The translations under genes were made by a program, and so were the position numbers. 64,000 nucleotides of DNA from Cocos nucifera (lineage: Eukaryota > Streptophyta > Magnoliopsida > Arecales > Arecaceae), in contig QRFJ01000046.1 of assembly GCA_006176705.1 (NCBI GenBank), forward strand, positions 2,652,545 through 2,716,544, written 5' to 3'. Of this stretch, positions 35,901-45,859 are shown one piece after another (position 1 is the stretch's first letter; each line of letters begins with the position of its first letter). Below the pieces are notes generated by a model. The model was not told the origin of the DNA. It was given only the letters and a program-made list of their open reading frames with translations, and did not search any database.

Positions 35901-38835
35901 TCAAGCTTAATTAAGTTGTGGTGTTTGAATGTTCTACCGGTCTTTTCTTGCTACATGTAGTAAAGATAACGGTTATCAAGGAATTAGATTTCTAAAACTT
36001 CAGTTGGCCTTCCATCTTATTTTCCATTAAATAGTCATATCAAATGCAATAATTACATGACCTTTCCCTCTTCGAGTATTAAACCATGGCAGGTGCAATC
36101 ATGACCAATCTATTTGACTAAGAAACGATGAATCTGATTCTAAGAAACTCTTAGTCTTAATTGTTAGAAATTCATGAAATTCTACCATAGCTTCTCTGGC
36201 ATTAGAAAGGTGCGAGCATTATAAGATTCTGTGTCAAAGTCTAGTTACAAATTCTAAATGTAATTAATTTCTTTTGAGAAATGGCTAATGAATGGAGGTT
36301 GTGAAAGTTAAAGGACCCCACAGTGTTGATGCAAATAGAACAATTGATGTTTTTGAGAGGAATATAGGATAACAGATGATGCCTTATGCATGGGTGCAAC
36401 AGGTTACGTTAGTTAAACGTGTTCAGGGTGAAAATTTTTTTCTTATTGTGTTATGCCTTGGCATGGAAGTATGAACCAGACAAGAGGAGATGACTTACTT
36501 ATTGCCCAAGTTTTCTTTAAAAATTAATTAGGATATTTGGTTGTGGAGAGTTGGATTCTTAAATGGGAATACGAATGAATAACTTTTTTTTCAATTGTTT
36601 ATTTGAGGAGAGTTTCATTTTCATTCCGATTCCAAAGGCTAAATTTTCAAAATTTAATTCTAATTTTTTTCTTGTATTTAAATTTTATTTCGATCCTAAT
36701 TCTGATTCAAATCAAATATATTGGAAGGTATGAGTATTCTAATTTTTATTTTAATTTTAATAATAAATTAAATATATTTTTAAACCTTTTTTTTTTATCA
36801 ATATCTTCAACTAAAATTGCAGTCAAAGATCAGGCTTCAGTCTAGTTGCTGACATATTTATTTACTAAATGTGTACGGAGTTTTAAATACATTAAAAAAA
36901 AAATATCCTCTAGGCTTCACTTTACCATCAGCATGATGAAACGAAAAAGATATTATACCATCAAAGTACAAAAAATATAAAATATTTTTTTAAATATTTT
37001 TTTTATTAAAAAAAAAAAGATGGAGATCTCATTCGGTGCAGCAATTTTCAACCACTGAGATCCCTTTACATCGAAAGAATGTAAGGTGAATATGCCACTT
37101 TAGTACTAAATCGGAGATGCCATTTATAAAGTAGTGGACATTTGATTCCGCATTTATAGGACTTATTGTGTTATGTCTTGGCATGGAAGTATGAAAGGAG
37201 ATGACATACTTATTGCCCAAGTTTTCTTTAAAAATTAATTAGAATATTTGGTTGTGGGGAGTTGGATTCTTAAATGGGAATATGAATGAATAACTTTTTT
37301 TCCAACTATTTATTTGAGGAGAGTTTCATTTTCATTCCAATTCCAAGGGCTAAACATCTAAAATCTAATCCCGACTTTCTTTTTGTATTTAAATTTTATT
37401 TCGATCCTAATTTTGATTCAAACCAAATATATTGGGAGGTACGGTTATTCTAATTCTTATCTTAATTTATTCTGATTTCAATAATGAACCAAATATGTTC
37501 TTATATCTTCTTCTTTGATCAATATCTTCAACTAAAATTGCAGTCAAAGATCAGGCTCCAGTCTAGTTGCTGACATATTTATTTACTAAATCTACACGGA
37601 GTTTTAAATACATTCAAAAAAAATTAAAGTCCTTCGGACTTCACTTTACCATCAGCATGATGAAACGGAGGAGATATTGTACCACTAAAGTACAAAAAAG
37701 TACAAAATATTTTTTAAATATCTTTTTATCAAGAAAAAAAAGTAGTTGAGGATCTCACGAAATCCTTTTAAATCGAAAGAATATGTAGATGCCAAGAGAT
37801 ACACCTTCTCCATCCGAAGGTGAATATGTCACTTTAATACTGCATCGGATGCCAAGGTAGATTAGATGCCATTTTTACAGAACTGATAAAATATTGAGCA
37901 TCTGGTTCCGTATTTAATCAATGCCTGTATGTTTCAAACTCAAGTCACCTCCTTAGAAATGAAGAGCCCATTCCATCTATGCTGCCTTTGAATTGATCCG
38001 TAGAATACTTCAATGCCTCCATAGAAGACCAAATCTTTTAACTAATCTTTTTAGCTTATACATAATTTATAGCAACCCTTATTCTTCTTCTTCATGCAAA
38101 ACAGTTGGAAGATTTTTCCATCTCCTTTTATTAGTCACTTTCTAAGAATTTTTCCAACAACTTTCTATTCTTCTCCCCACAAGGGCAAGCGCCAAAGATA
38201 TCCTCTTTCGTAGAAAAGAATTCAAGAGGGATTGATTGTTCGAAGCCCGAACCTTGTGAGCTTAAATAAACTGGAGGATGTTCGCTGCTCCACGTTTAAG
38301 ATGCTGTTTTCTTTCGTCCTCCTTATGATACATTCGGGGCTTTGAGGAATCCAAAAACGAACTATTTTTATGAAATTTATAGGAAAAAAAAAAAGCGATA
38401 TGTGATATTCAAATATATAAAGATTTAAGTCAATATCAGTTGATATAATCAAGGTACAAGGTCCACGTCAATGGGTAGGTGAGGAAAATTAAATCTCCAA
38501 AATAAAACAACAACTCCAGTGTCTTCACAGCATTTAGGTCATCACTCAGGACCAACTTTATGAAAATTTCACAATCAAATAAAAATCCAAAAATGAGGTC
38601 ACTACCAGTTTTCTATTAAAAATAAAATAACGATCATCTATAATACGAAATTTGTATGGATGGATAGAGACCCCGTTTTCTTTTTTGAGTATGACCCTAT
38701 GGCCGTCCATCTTTTTTTTTTTGTAGCTAGCATCCAAATAAGAAAGCCACAGAATTTGGCTTGAATTTCATCTGTCAACAGGGCACACATTTGGATGAAA
38801 GAGAGCGTTGAGGTGACTGTAAAATTTTTTAGTTC
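32990..38835. other. Intergenic DNA upstream of the kinase gene
   Basis: Nearly 6 kb without a supported gene. The kinase promoter is at its left end. A 186-codon frame at 34431-33871 (-) is low in complexity at its end and matches no family. There are A-runs at about 34445 and 35664. The 720-bp tandem duplication at 36442-37925 is listed separately. The rest is AT-rich. Confidence 0.4.
36442..37925. repeat. Tandem duplication, unit about 720 bp, containing a MITE-like core
   Basis: Unit A (36442-37161) and unit B (37162 to about 37925) start with CTTATTGTGTTATG and stay collinear, including the ATATTTGGTTGTGG, GAGGAGAGTTTCATTTTCAT and GTCAAAGATCAGGCT blocks. Unit B has extra bases near its right end. 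Inside unit B an inverted pair, ATATTTGGTT near 37250 and AACCAAATAT near 37490, brackets about 250 bp of pyrimidine-rich sequence, as in small non-autonomous DNA transposons. No coding capacity. Confidence 0.8.
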
Positions 38836-39667
38836 TGTTGATGCAGAAATTGATCATCGTCGAAATTCGTTGGAGTGGAGACCGATAAAATCACCGTCGG
38901 AGACCTACAAAATAAAGTTTCATCCGAAGCCGATGGGGGTGGCTCCGACAGGACTCTCCGATGATCAAATCAGCTCTGGCCAACAGGAATGAAATGCTCG
39001 GGAATGAGTTTCGAAGCTTAAAGAAGAAGAGGAGAGCTTAGAGATCCGAGAGATTAGAGATCAGCGTATCTGGAGGATCCTTTATAGGCGGAGCTTAGTT
39101 GATGGTGACGACCATACCGTCTGGCAGAGAGTCGTTGGGACTGCATGAAGTTCGGTACGAAGAGGAAGGCGTCATCAGACGGATAGTGACAGCCATACTG
39201 GCAGATCATGGGCCGCATGAGGCTGGTTATGGAGAAAGTGGTGTCGCCAGTAGTGGCGGCCATATCATTCGGTCTTGTCGTCTATTGCAGACTGATGGCG
39301 ATAATTCATTCAGAGGAGTTTAGACTTGTAGGGGAGTTTGGTCGAAGGAGAAGCTCGGGAGGAGTCTGACCGCAGAGGAGTTCGGCCGGCTGGAGGGGAT
39401 GTCTGGGAGAAGTCCGACCCTTGAAGAAATCCTGTCGAAGAGGAAGCTTGGAGGGAGTTCGGCTCTTGCGGGAGTCTGACTGAAGCTCGGCGGTTGAGTT
39501 CGACTAAAGCCTGGCCGCTGGGAGTCCAAGGAGCTCGGCCGCTAAGTAGTTCGATCGGCTGTAAGGGTTCGGCTAAGATCCGTCTGCTGAAGCTCTTCTA
39601 TGGCTATTGGCCGCATCAGGCTGGGCACCGAACTTGACTTCGGCAGGAGTGGGGTTTATCCCCAACA
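38836..39667 (-). repeat. 3' LTR of copy 2 (left)
   Basis: Complete TGTTG to CAACA repeat, collinear with 42738-43523. It is longer by the insert near 39030 (AGCTTAAAGAAGAAGAGG region) and by small indels. Confidence 0.88.
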
Positions 39668-39684
39668 ATAGCCCCCCACTTTCG
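39668..39684 (-). other. Polypurine tract of copy 2
   Basis: On the minus strand AAAGTGGGGGGCTAT directly precedes the 3' LTR end TGTTGGGG. This is a classic polypurine tract for plus-strand priming. Confidence 0.75.
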
Positions 39685-39759
39685 AGTTCGAAACTCGAAG
39701 GAAGGGACTGTAGAAAAGGCGACTGCCGAAGTTCTCTTCTGAGCTCCGTGCTGATTCAG

Positions 39760-40445
39760 GTCGAAGCTCGGGGGAAATCCCATCTCCAACCGAGGTTGAG
39801 GTAGGCCTCATCCGCTGCGATCGAAGTCGATACTGTCTCCAGCAGCCGAGGTTAACACAGGCGCTCGGGAGAGATCCTATTTCTAGCCGAGGTCGAAGCT
39901 AAAGCTCTCCAGTCGAGATTGGCCCAGTCGCTCGGAGGAGATCTCGTTTCTAGCCGAGGTTGACTCGGTCGCTCGGGAGAGATCTTATCTCTAGCCGAGG
40001 TTGTTGCTCGCATTAGCTCCTCCTGTTTAATCGAGGTTGTCTCCTCCTTTCTTATTCTCGAGGTTGACAACGGTCGCTCGGAAGAGATCTTATCTCTAGC
40101 CGACGAGGTTCTTAGGACGGGTTCTCCTATTCCTAATCGAGGTTGACTCGATCACTCGGGAGAGATCTTATCTCTAGCTGAGATTGTCGGTCGCTCGGAA
40201 GAGATCTTATCTCTAGCCGAGGTTGTCCACGATCGTTCGGGAGAGATCTTATCTCTAGCCGAGGTTGTTGCTCGCGTTACGACGGGGTTCTCCTTCTGTT
40301 CCTAACCGAGGTTGACTCGATCGCTTGGGAAAGATCTTATCTCTAGCCGAGGTTGTCCACGTCGCTCGGAAGAGATCTTATCTCTAGCCGAGGTTGTTGC
40401 TCGCGTTAAGACGAGGTTTTCCTTCTGTTCCTAACCGAGGTGTGG
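39760..40445 (-). repeat. Palindrome array of copy 2
   Basis: Repeated units of the form CTCGGGAGAGATCTTATCTCT plus AGCCGAGGTTG. These are the GC-richer counterpart of the array in copy 1 and keep the GAGAT-CTT-ATCTC hairpin core in most units. Unit spacing is irregular (about 45-70 bp), with inserts such as GCTCGCGTTA(A)GACGAGG. Confidence 0.8.
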
Positions 40446-40985
40446 GGCACAATTCGGACCATCGTCCGTCTCCTCCATCTCGTCTAAGGTGAACGAGGCC
40501 TTCGACTTTGCTTATGTTAGGACGAGGTTCTCCTCATGTTCCTAATGGGCTGTGGGGGCACATACGGACCGTCGTCCGCACCTCTCCCTCCGTCTCGTCC
40601 TTTTGTGAATGAGGCCTTCGACTTTGCTCGTGTTAGGATGAGGTTCTCCTCCTGTTCCTAACGAGCTGTGGGGGCACATTCGGACCGTCGTCTGTCTTCC
40701 TCCATCTCGTCTTTTGTGAACGAGGCCTTCGACTTTGCTCGCATTAGGACGAGGTTCTCCTCCTATTCCTAACGGGCTGTGGGGGCCACATTCGGATCGT
40801 CGTCCATCTTCCTCCATCTCGTCCTTTGTGAACGAGGCATTCGACTTTGCTCGCATTAAGATGAGATTTTCCTCTTATTTCTAACGGACTGTGGGGGCAC
40901 ATACGGACCGTCGTCTGCGCCTCTCCCCTATCTCGTCCTTTGTGAACGAGGCCTTCGCTCGGGAGAGATCTTATCTCTGACCGAG
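40446..40985 (-). repeat. Tandem array, unit 111-116 bp, about five copies
   Basis: The marker GAACGAGGCCTTCGACTTTG recurs at about 40491, 40607, 40718, 40830 and 40944, so the unit is 111-116 bp. Each unit ends in CTAACGGGCTGTGGGGGCACAT with small changes. Two or three degenerate copies of the same unit are present in copy 1 (about 15340-15600), so the array has expanded in copy 2. Confidence 0.85.
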
Positions 40986-41374
40986 GTTGTTGCTCGCGTT
41001 AAGATGAGGTTCTCCTTCTGTTCCTAACATGGTAATCTGCTTCTCTTCTGTCATCGTATAGTTTTCGCATCCAGAAATAATATTATCGAAAGGAAAGAAT
41101 TTTATTGAAAGGAAGTTACTAGTAGCGCATCCCCAAATTCTATATTTCAAGATCGTGGTGGCGTTGTTCCTTCGTGTTTCTTCAACAATAAGTCCCAGGG
41201 TGGACGACCTCCTCATGCTGGCCTTCTCAATTTGGTGCAAGCTCTTGTCGCTGGGAGATGACGAATCGCTGATGCAACCAGCTCGTCCCAGGGGCAATGT
41301 GGATGAGGCCGTAAGATGGCCGACCTCCTTACGATCTCTGGCTATGGCAGTGCCGAGCTCCTTGCCATCTCTGG

Positions 41375-42607
41375 CTATGGTAGCACCCTTGGCCGATCTT
41401 TTTCTGCTTCAAACTGGTGCCGGAGGAATTTACCCAGCCGTCCCTTTCTGACGAGCTCCTCAATTTTATCTCGAAACTGCATGCATTTCTCAGTGTCGTG
41501 GCCATGGTTGCGATGGTAAAGATAGTACTTGCTTCGATCGTGCTTGTTTGGGGGAGACCGCAACCCTTCTGGTGTTGGTAGCTGGTTCATAACTTCGGTG
41601 AGAATCTGGGTTCGAGGAGCGTTGAGGGGGGCATAGTCGTGGAACCTTCCGAGAGGAGGACTTTTTTGTGCCCCTCTATCGGGCTTCCTCGGTGGCGAGC
41701 TCGAGGAGTTCGAGCCCGCCTGCTTTCAAAGGGAGTCCTCGCTTGCCCTGGGGCGGTCGTGAGCACGGTCGAACTTCATCTCACCTCCTATGAAATCTTT
41801 ATAGGGGTCTTCCTTGGTAACATACTCGAGCAGGAGTTGCTTGCACCGAACTTCATTCCAACGATGAGATTTGAGGGAGAGTTTGGCCTCACTTGCGCCG
41901 AACTTCATTCCGCGGGAGAACTTCATTCCGCCCGCTTGCGCCGAACTTCATTCCGCTTTCCCACGACACCCTCCATGGGAGAACTTCCTGCTTGCCGACG
42001 AGCTCAAGGGGGAGCTCGGCTTTCCTCGCGCCGAACTGGAGAACTTCCTGCTTCTTTGTCCGGACTTCCTCGGCGATCGACGGCCTCCGCGCCAGATCCA
42101 TCTGCTCCCATCTCGCTGAGACGATGCTAGCCATGCGACAACCTCCGGCGGGGACTTTGCCAGCAAACCCGCCATGAGGACGCGAAGAACCGGCCTTAAG
42201 GAAGAGCATTCAGGCCCTAAGGAAGGAGAAACGGAGAGCAAAGGCCCTCCCGCAGAAGTATGAAGTTCTCCACGGAAGGTTTCGCAAGGAGGCGGAATGA
42301 AGTTCGGCCGCGTCCACGACCTCCCCAGCGCATATGAGGCCGAACTTCACCTCGAGCGTGAGCTTGCCGTGGGCGAGGCCGCCGAGCTCGCCGCCGAACT
42401 CTCCATCAAGGGCCCCGACCAAGAGGGCATGAAGTTCACCCAGGAGGGCGGAAAGAAGTTCGGCATGTACGAGGCCGTCGAGCTCGCCGCCGAACTCCCC
42501 ATCAAGGGCCCCGACCAAGAGGGCATGAAGTTCACCCAGGAGGGTGGAAAGATGTTCGGCGTGGGCGAGGCCGCCGATCGCTGAGTCGAAGCTCTGCTGG
42601 GAGGCAT
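41375..42607 (-). pseudogene. Altered gag of copy 2: start and zinc knuckle kept, core lost
   Basis: The gag start is the ATG at 42607 (MPPSRASTQ), matching the start in copy 1. At the far end the segment 41590-41375 encodes a degenerate zinc knuckle, YYLYHRNHGHDTEKC; the first Cys of the usual C-x2-H-x4-H-x4-C type pattern is Tyr. The QAYVTQFNTA gag core found in copy 1 is absent. In its place is GC-rich sequence rich in GAACTTC words, with stops and a 96-bp duplicated unit. The product could not work as a normal capsid protein. Confidence 0.7.
42375..42572. repeat. 96-bp tandem repeat inside the altered gag of copy 2
   Basis: The marker GAGGCC recurs at 42375, 42471 and 42567, giving two full 96-bp units. 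Because 96 is a multiple of three, the repeat is in frame: on the minus strand each unit encodes FPPSWVNFMPSWSGPLM plus SSAAS. The plus strand is also open through the same units, which is expected for GC-rich in-frame repeats. Confidence 0.85.
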
Positions 42608-42717
42608 TTTCTCTTTGGGAGAGGGCTCTGGTGAGGAAGAAGAGAGATCTCTGGAGAGAGAGAAATCATCGTCGAGCACTCCTTTAAGAATAAGAAAACC
42701 TCGGACATTTGGGGTGG

Positions 42718-42734
42718 CCCTCCTTCTAGCGCCA
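42718..42734 (-). other. Primer-binding site of copy 2
   Basis: Minus strand TGGCGCTAGAAGGAGGG starts three bases inside the 5' LTR. It is complementary to the remembered 3' end of plant tRNA-Asn, including CCA. Confidence 0.65.
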
Positions 42735-42737
42735 ATC

Positions 42738-43523
42738 TGTTGACGCAGAAATTGATCGTCGTCGGAATCAGCTGGAGTGGAGGTCGATGAAGTCGCCGTT
42801 GGGGACTTGCAAAATAAAGTTTCGTCCGGAGTCGGTGGGGGGTGGCTTCGGCAGGATCCTCCGACGATCAAGTCAGCTCTGGCCAACAGGAATGGAGTGT
42901 TCGAGAATGAGTTTCGGAGGTTAGAGATCAGTATATCTGGAGGGTCCTTTATAGGCAGAGCTTAGTTGATGATGACAACCATACCGCCTGGCAGAGAGTC
43001 GTTGGGACCGCATAGAGTTTGGTACGAAGAGGAAGACATCGTCGGACGGATAGTGACAGTCATACTGGTAGGTCATGGGCCGCATGGGGCTGATTACGGA
43101 GAAAGTGGTGTCGCCAGTAGTGGCGGCCATATCGTCCGGTCTTGTCGTCTGTTGCAGACTGATGGCGACAATTCGTCCAGAGGAGTTTGGACTTGTAGGA
43201 GAGTTCGGCCGAAGGGGAAGCTCGGGAGGAGTCCGGCCGCAGAGGAGTTCGGCCGGCTGAAGGGGATGTCTAGGAGAAGTCCAACCCCTGAAGAAATTCG
43301 ATCGAAGAGGAAGTTCGACTCTTGTAGGAGTCTGACTGAAGCTCGACGGTTGAGTTCGGCTAAAGCCTGACTGCTGAGAGTCCAAGAAGCTCGGTCGCTA
43401 AGTAGTTCGGTCGGCTGTAAGGATTCGGCTAAGATCCGTCTACTGAAGCTCTTCCATGGCTACTGGCTGCATCAGGCTGGACACCGAACTTAATTTTGAC
43501 AAGAACAGAAATGATCCCCAACA
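42738..43523 (-). repeat. 5' LTR of copy 2 (right)
   Basis: TGTTGACGCAGAA to CCCCAACA, with a TATA-like CCTATAAAGG in minus orientation near 42948. Collinear with the left LTR. Confidence 0.88.
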
Positions 43524-45308
43524 AATTCAAAATATTAATATAATAATTTTTTCATTAATTTTGTCTATAGCACACGTGGTGAGCTAAGTTTATCCAAAAT
43601 TCCTAATAGTTCGCATCTTTATCTTAATCCCTATCTAAAAATGAAACAAGATAAGCCAATATCTCTTTCTCTCTATCTCTCTCTTCCCCACTTATTCACG
43701 CGTGCTTGCACACGCATGCATACATGCATGTGTACTGTGGTTGGTAGAGGAGGAGGTTGCGCTAGTCGACTCTCCGTGTTCGTACCATAGTTTGATGACG
43801 CCATATCCCTTAGAAATTCCTTTGTTTGGATGTAGAAATAATTAATTAACTGTGCCCACAAAAAACCGGCACCGTTTCATATCTAACCTACCAAATCCCA
43901 AGTAGCGGACTACTCCCTTTCCCGTTATCGACCAGTAGTTGCCGCTACTTGCCCACTTAACGGAACAGAAGTTTCCATGGCACTAACTGTACCTTGAACT
44001 CCTTATATATAAATTATTAAAAAAAAAGGACCAATAGAGCCCTGCAGTTACCGTGATTGATCATTGTAACTGAAATAGTAACCACTATCTGCCTGGAGTG
44101 CAAATGTATTGCAATATTAAAAAAATAAGAAAACCACCGTTCTCTACAACAACAAAATAGAGAGCTCTAACGGCTGTTTTCTGCCAATATAATAGGAATA
44201 GAGGACGAGGATGGAAACTTCATAGATCTATTTACTTCCTCGTCCAAAAAAAAAAAAAAAAAACTGTCTCCCAAAGCATTATAACAGCTATTATAGCACC
44301 AAAGTCTAAATTAGCTAGCGCCATTATGATGCTACAATGGCCAATATTTGAAACCTCATAGGTTTAATCAGTGTGAGCCGAGACCCTACCTGGCAACCTC
44401 CTAGCTTCTGGTCCACGGATAACGTTTCAAAAATTCTTCGGCCAGGCCCAGCATAGGGCTAGTAATTTAGACACCCATCAACATTAGCCCAACCCATTAA
44501 AATGTTGTTGGTGCAACCAATAAGTCATATTGATCAATTATCCGCAGGCAACACTAGTGGAGTCATCTTGTCAATCATTTTCCCTTTCTCTTTCGATAGA
44601 CAGATGGTACTACCGTATGCATCCGCATGTCTCCAAAACCTGATCAAATGGACCAGAGAACTTAGGGGGTGCTTGATTTGAAGAAGTGGGGTGCTTGATT
44701 GGAAGGAGTGGGGGCTTAGAATCGGGCTTAAAATCATCAAGATGACTTCCATTCCATTCCAACCAGTTGGTTGAAAATAATTTTATTTCAATTCTAATTT
44801 CAAAATATAATAAAAATGATTCAATCTATCTAAAATTTAATTTTTATTTTTTAAAAAAATTTAAAATTTTATTTCGATTACGAACTAAATGCTTCGAAGA
44901 ATTTGATCCTTCCAATTCTAATTTCAATTCATTTTAATTTTTATTCCTGTTCCAATTTCGATTATGAACCAAACAACTTTAACTTCTCTGTGAATTTGAA
45001 AAAGTAGAATTCCTTCTTAAGTTACCTTTTGCGAGTCACAGTTCAATTGCTCCAGTTATTTGTTACATACTTTTTGAGGAGGAGGAGCATTTCTCGCTCC
45101 CACATCCACATATGCCATACCTGATGGTCCACGCAGCACACGGGTCATCCATGCTCCACCATCAATCAGGTCACACCCGCCTGGCATTCCAGAACCAGCT
45201 GTCCAAAGACCAAAAGTACCGTGGAGATAAAAAGATGAATAAAGTCTCACAAAGCGAGAGAACAAAAAGGGTCTCATGCGGAGATTACTTTCAATGCTTC
45301 CCATTGGC

Positions 45309-45362
45309 CACGCATACGCATACGCGCGCGCGCGCGCGCGCGCACACACACACACACATATA
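45309..45362. repeat. (CG)n(CA)n alternating pyrimidine-purine tract
   Basis: Fifty-four bases of unbroken pyrimidine-purine alternation: CGCATACGCATA, then about ten CG units, then about eight CA units and TATA. It is a textbook Z-DNA-prone sequence. Confidence 0.95.
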
Positions 45363-45783
45363 AAGAAGAATTCCTTTCTGACTCCCACAAACCATACAAT
45401 CATTAGTCGGCACGCCTTAAGCCCACAGGTACTGAGTTCGTTATGCAACGAATCTTCATAAACCTCTACGGCTCTACCTACTTTTGCGTGAAAGGTTAAG
45501 ATTTATTTCTTGGCAAGACTTCCACCCGCCTACAGGTCACGCCTTTTTACAAACTTGGCATCCGCACCTTCCCACTAAATTTACCAAGAGAGAGAAACCA
45601 TTTAATACACGGAAACATAGAAGGTATGGTTTGTGAAAGTGCAACGCAACACAATCCCATTCCTGCAAACATCATCATGACATGATCTGCATCATTCAAG
45701 AATTTCAGACGCTTACCGGATAGAAAATTGATACGTGACTTGAAATCCATTCATGTCCATCCAATATAGTCTCAAAATGGAAA

Positions 45784-45785
<2 letters not shown>

Positions 45786-45855
<70 letters not shown>
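45786..45855. repeat. (AT)n microsatellite
   Basis: About 35 AT units, followed by an A-run. Confidence 0.97.

Positions 45856-45859
<4 letters not shown>

Larger units (their letters stand above)
38836..43523 (-). mobile_element. Gag-only LTR retrotransposon, copy 2 (non-autonomous)
   Basis: LTRs at 38836-39667 (832 bp) and 42738-43523 (786 bp) begin TGTTGA and end CCCCAACA. They are flanked by AGTTC (38831-38835) and AATTC (43524-43528), a 5-bp target duplication with one mismatch. The order on the minus strand is 5' LTR (right), primer site, altered gag, a 112-bp array, a palindrome array, polypurine tract and 3' LTR (left). No pol motif was found. It is the same family as copy 1 and the solo LTR but GC-richer and less diverged between its own LTRs, so it is probably the younger insertion. 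Confidence 0.88.

Noticed and set aside
41639..42130. 163-codon plus-strand frame in copy 2
   Set aside because: Antisense to the gag region, with no domain; GC composition explains its length.
42297..42584. Plus-strand frame through the 96-bp repeats
   Set aside because: Open because of GC-rich in-frame repeats. The element and its gag start read on the minus strand.
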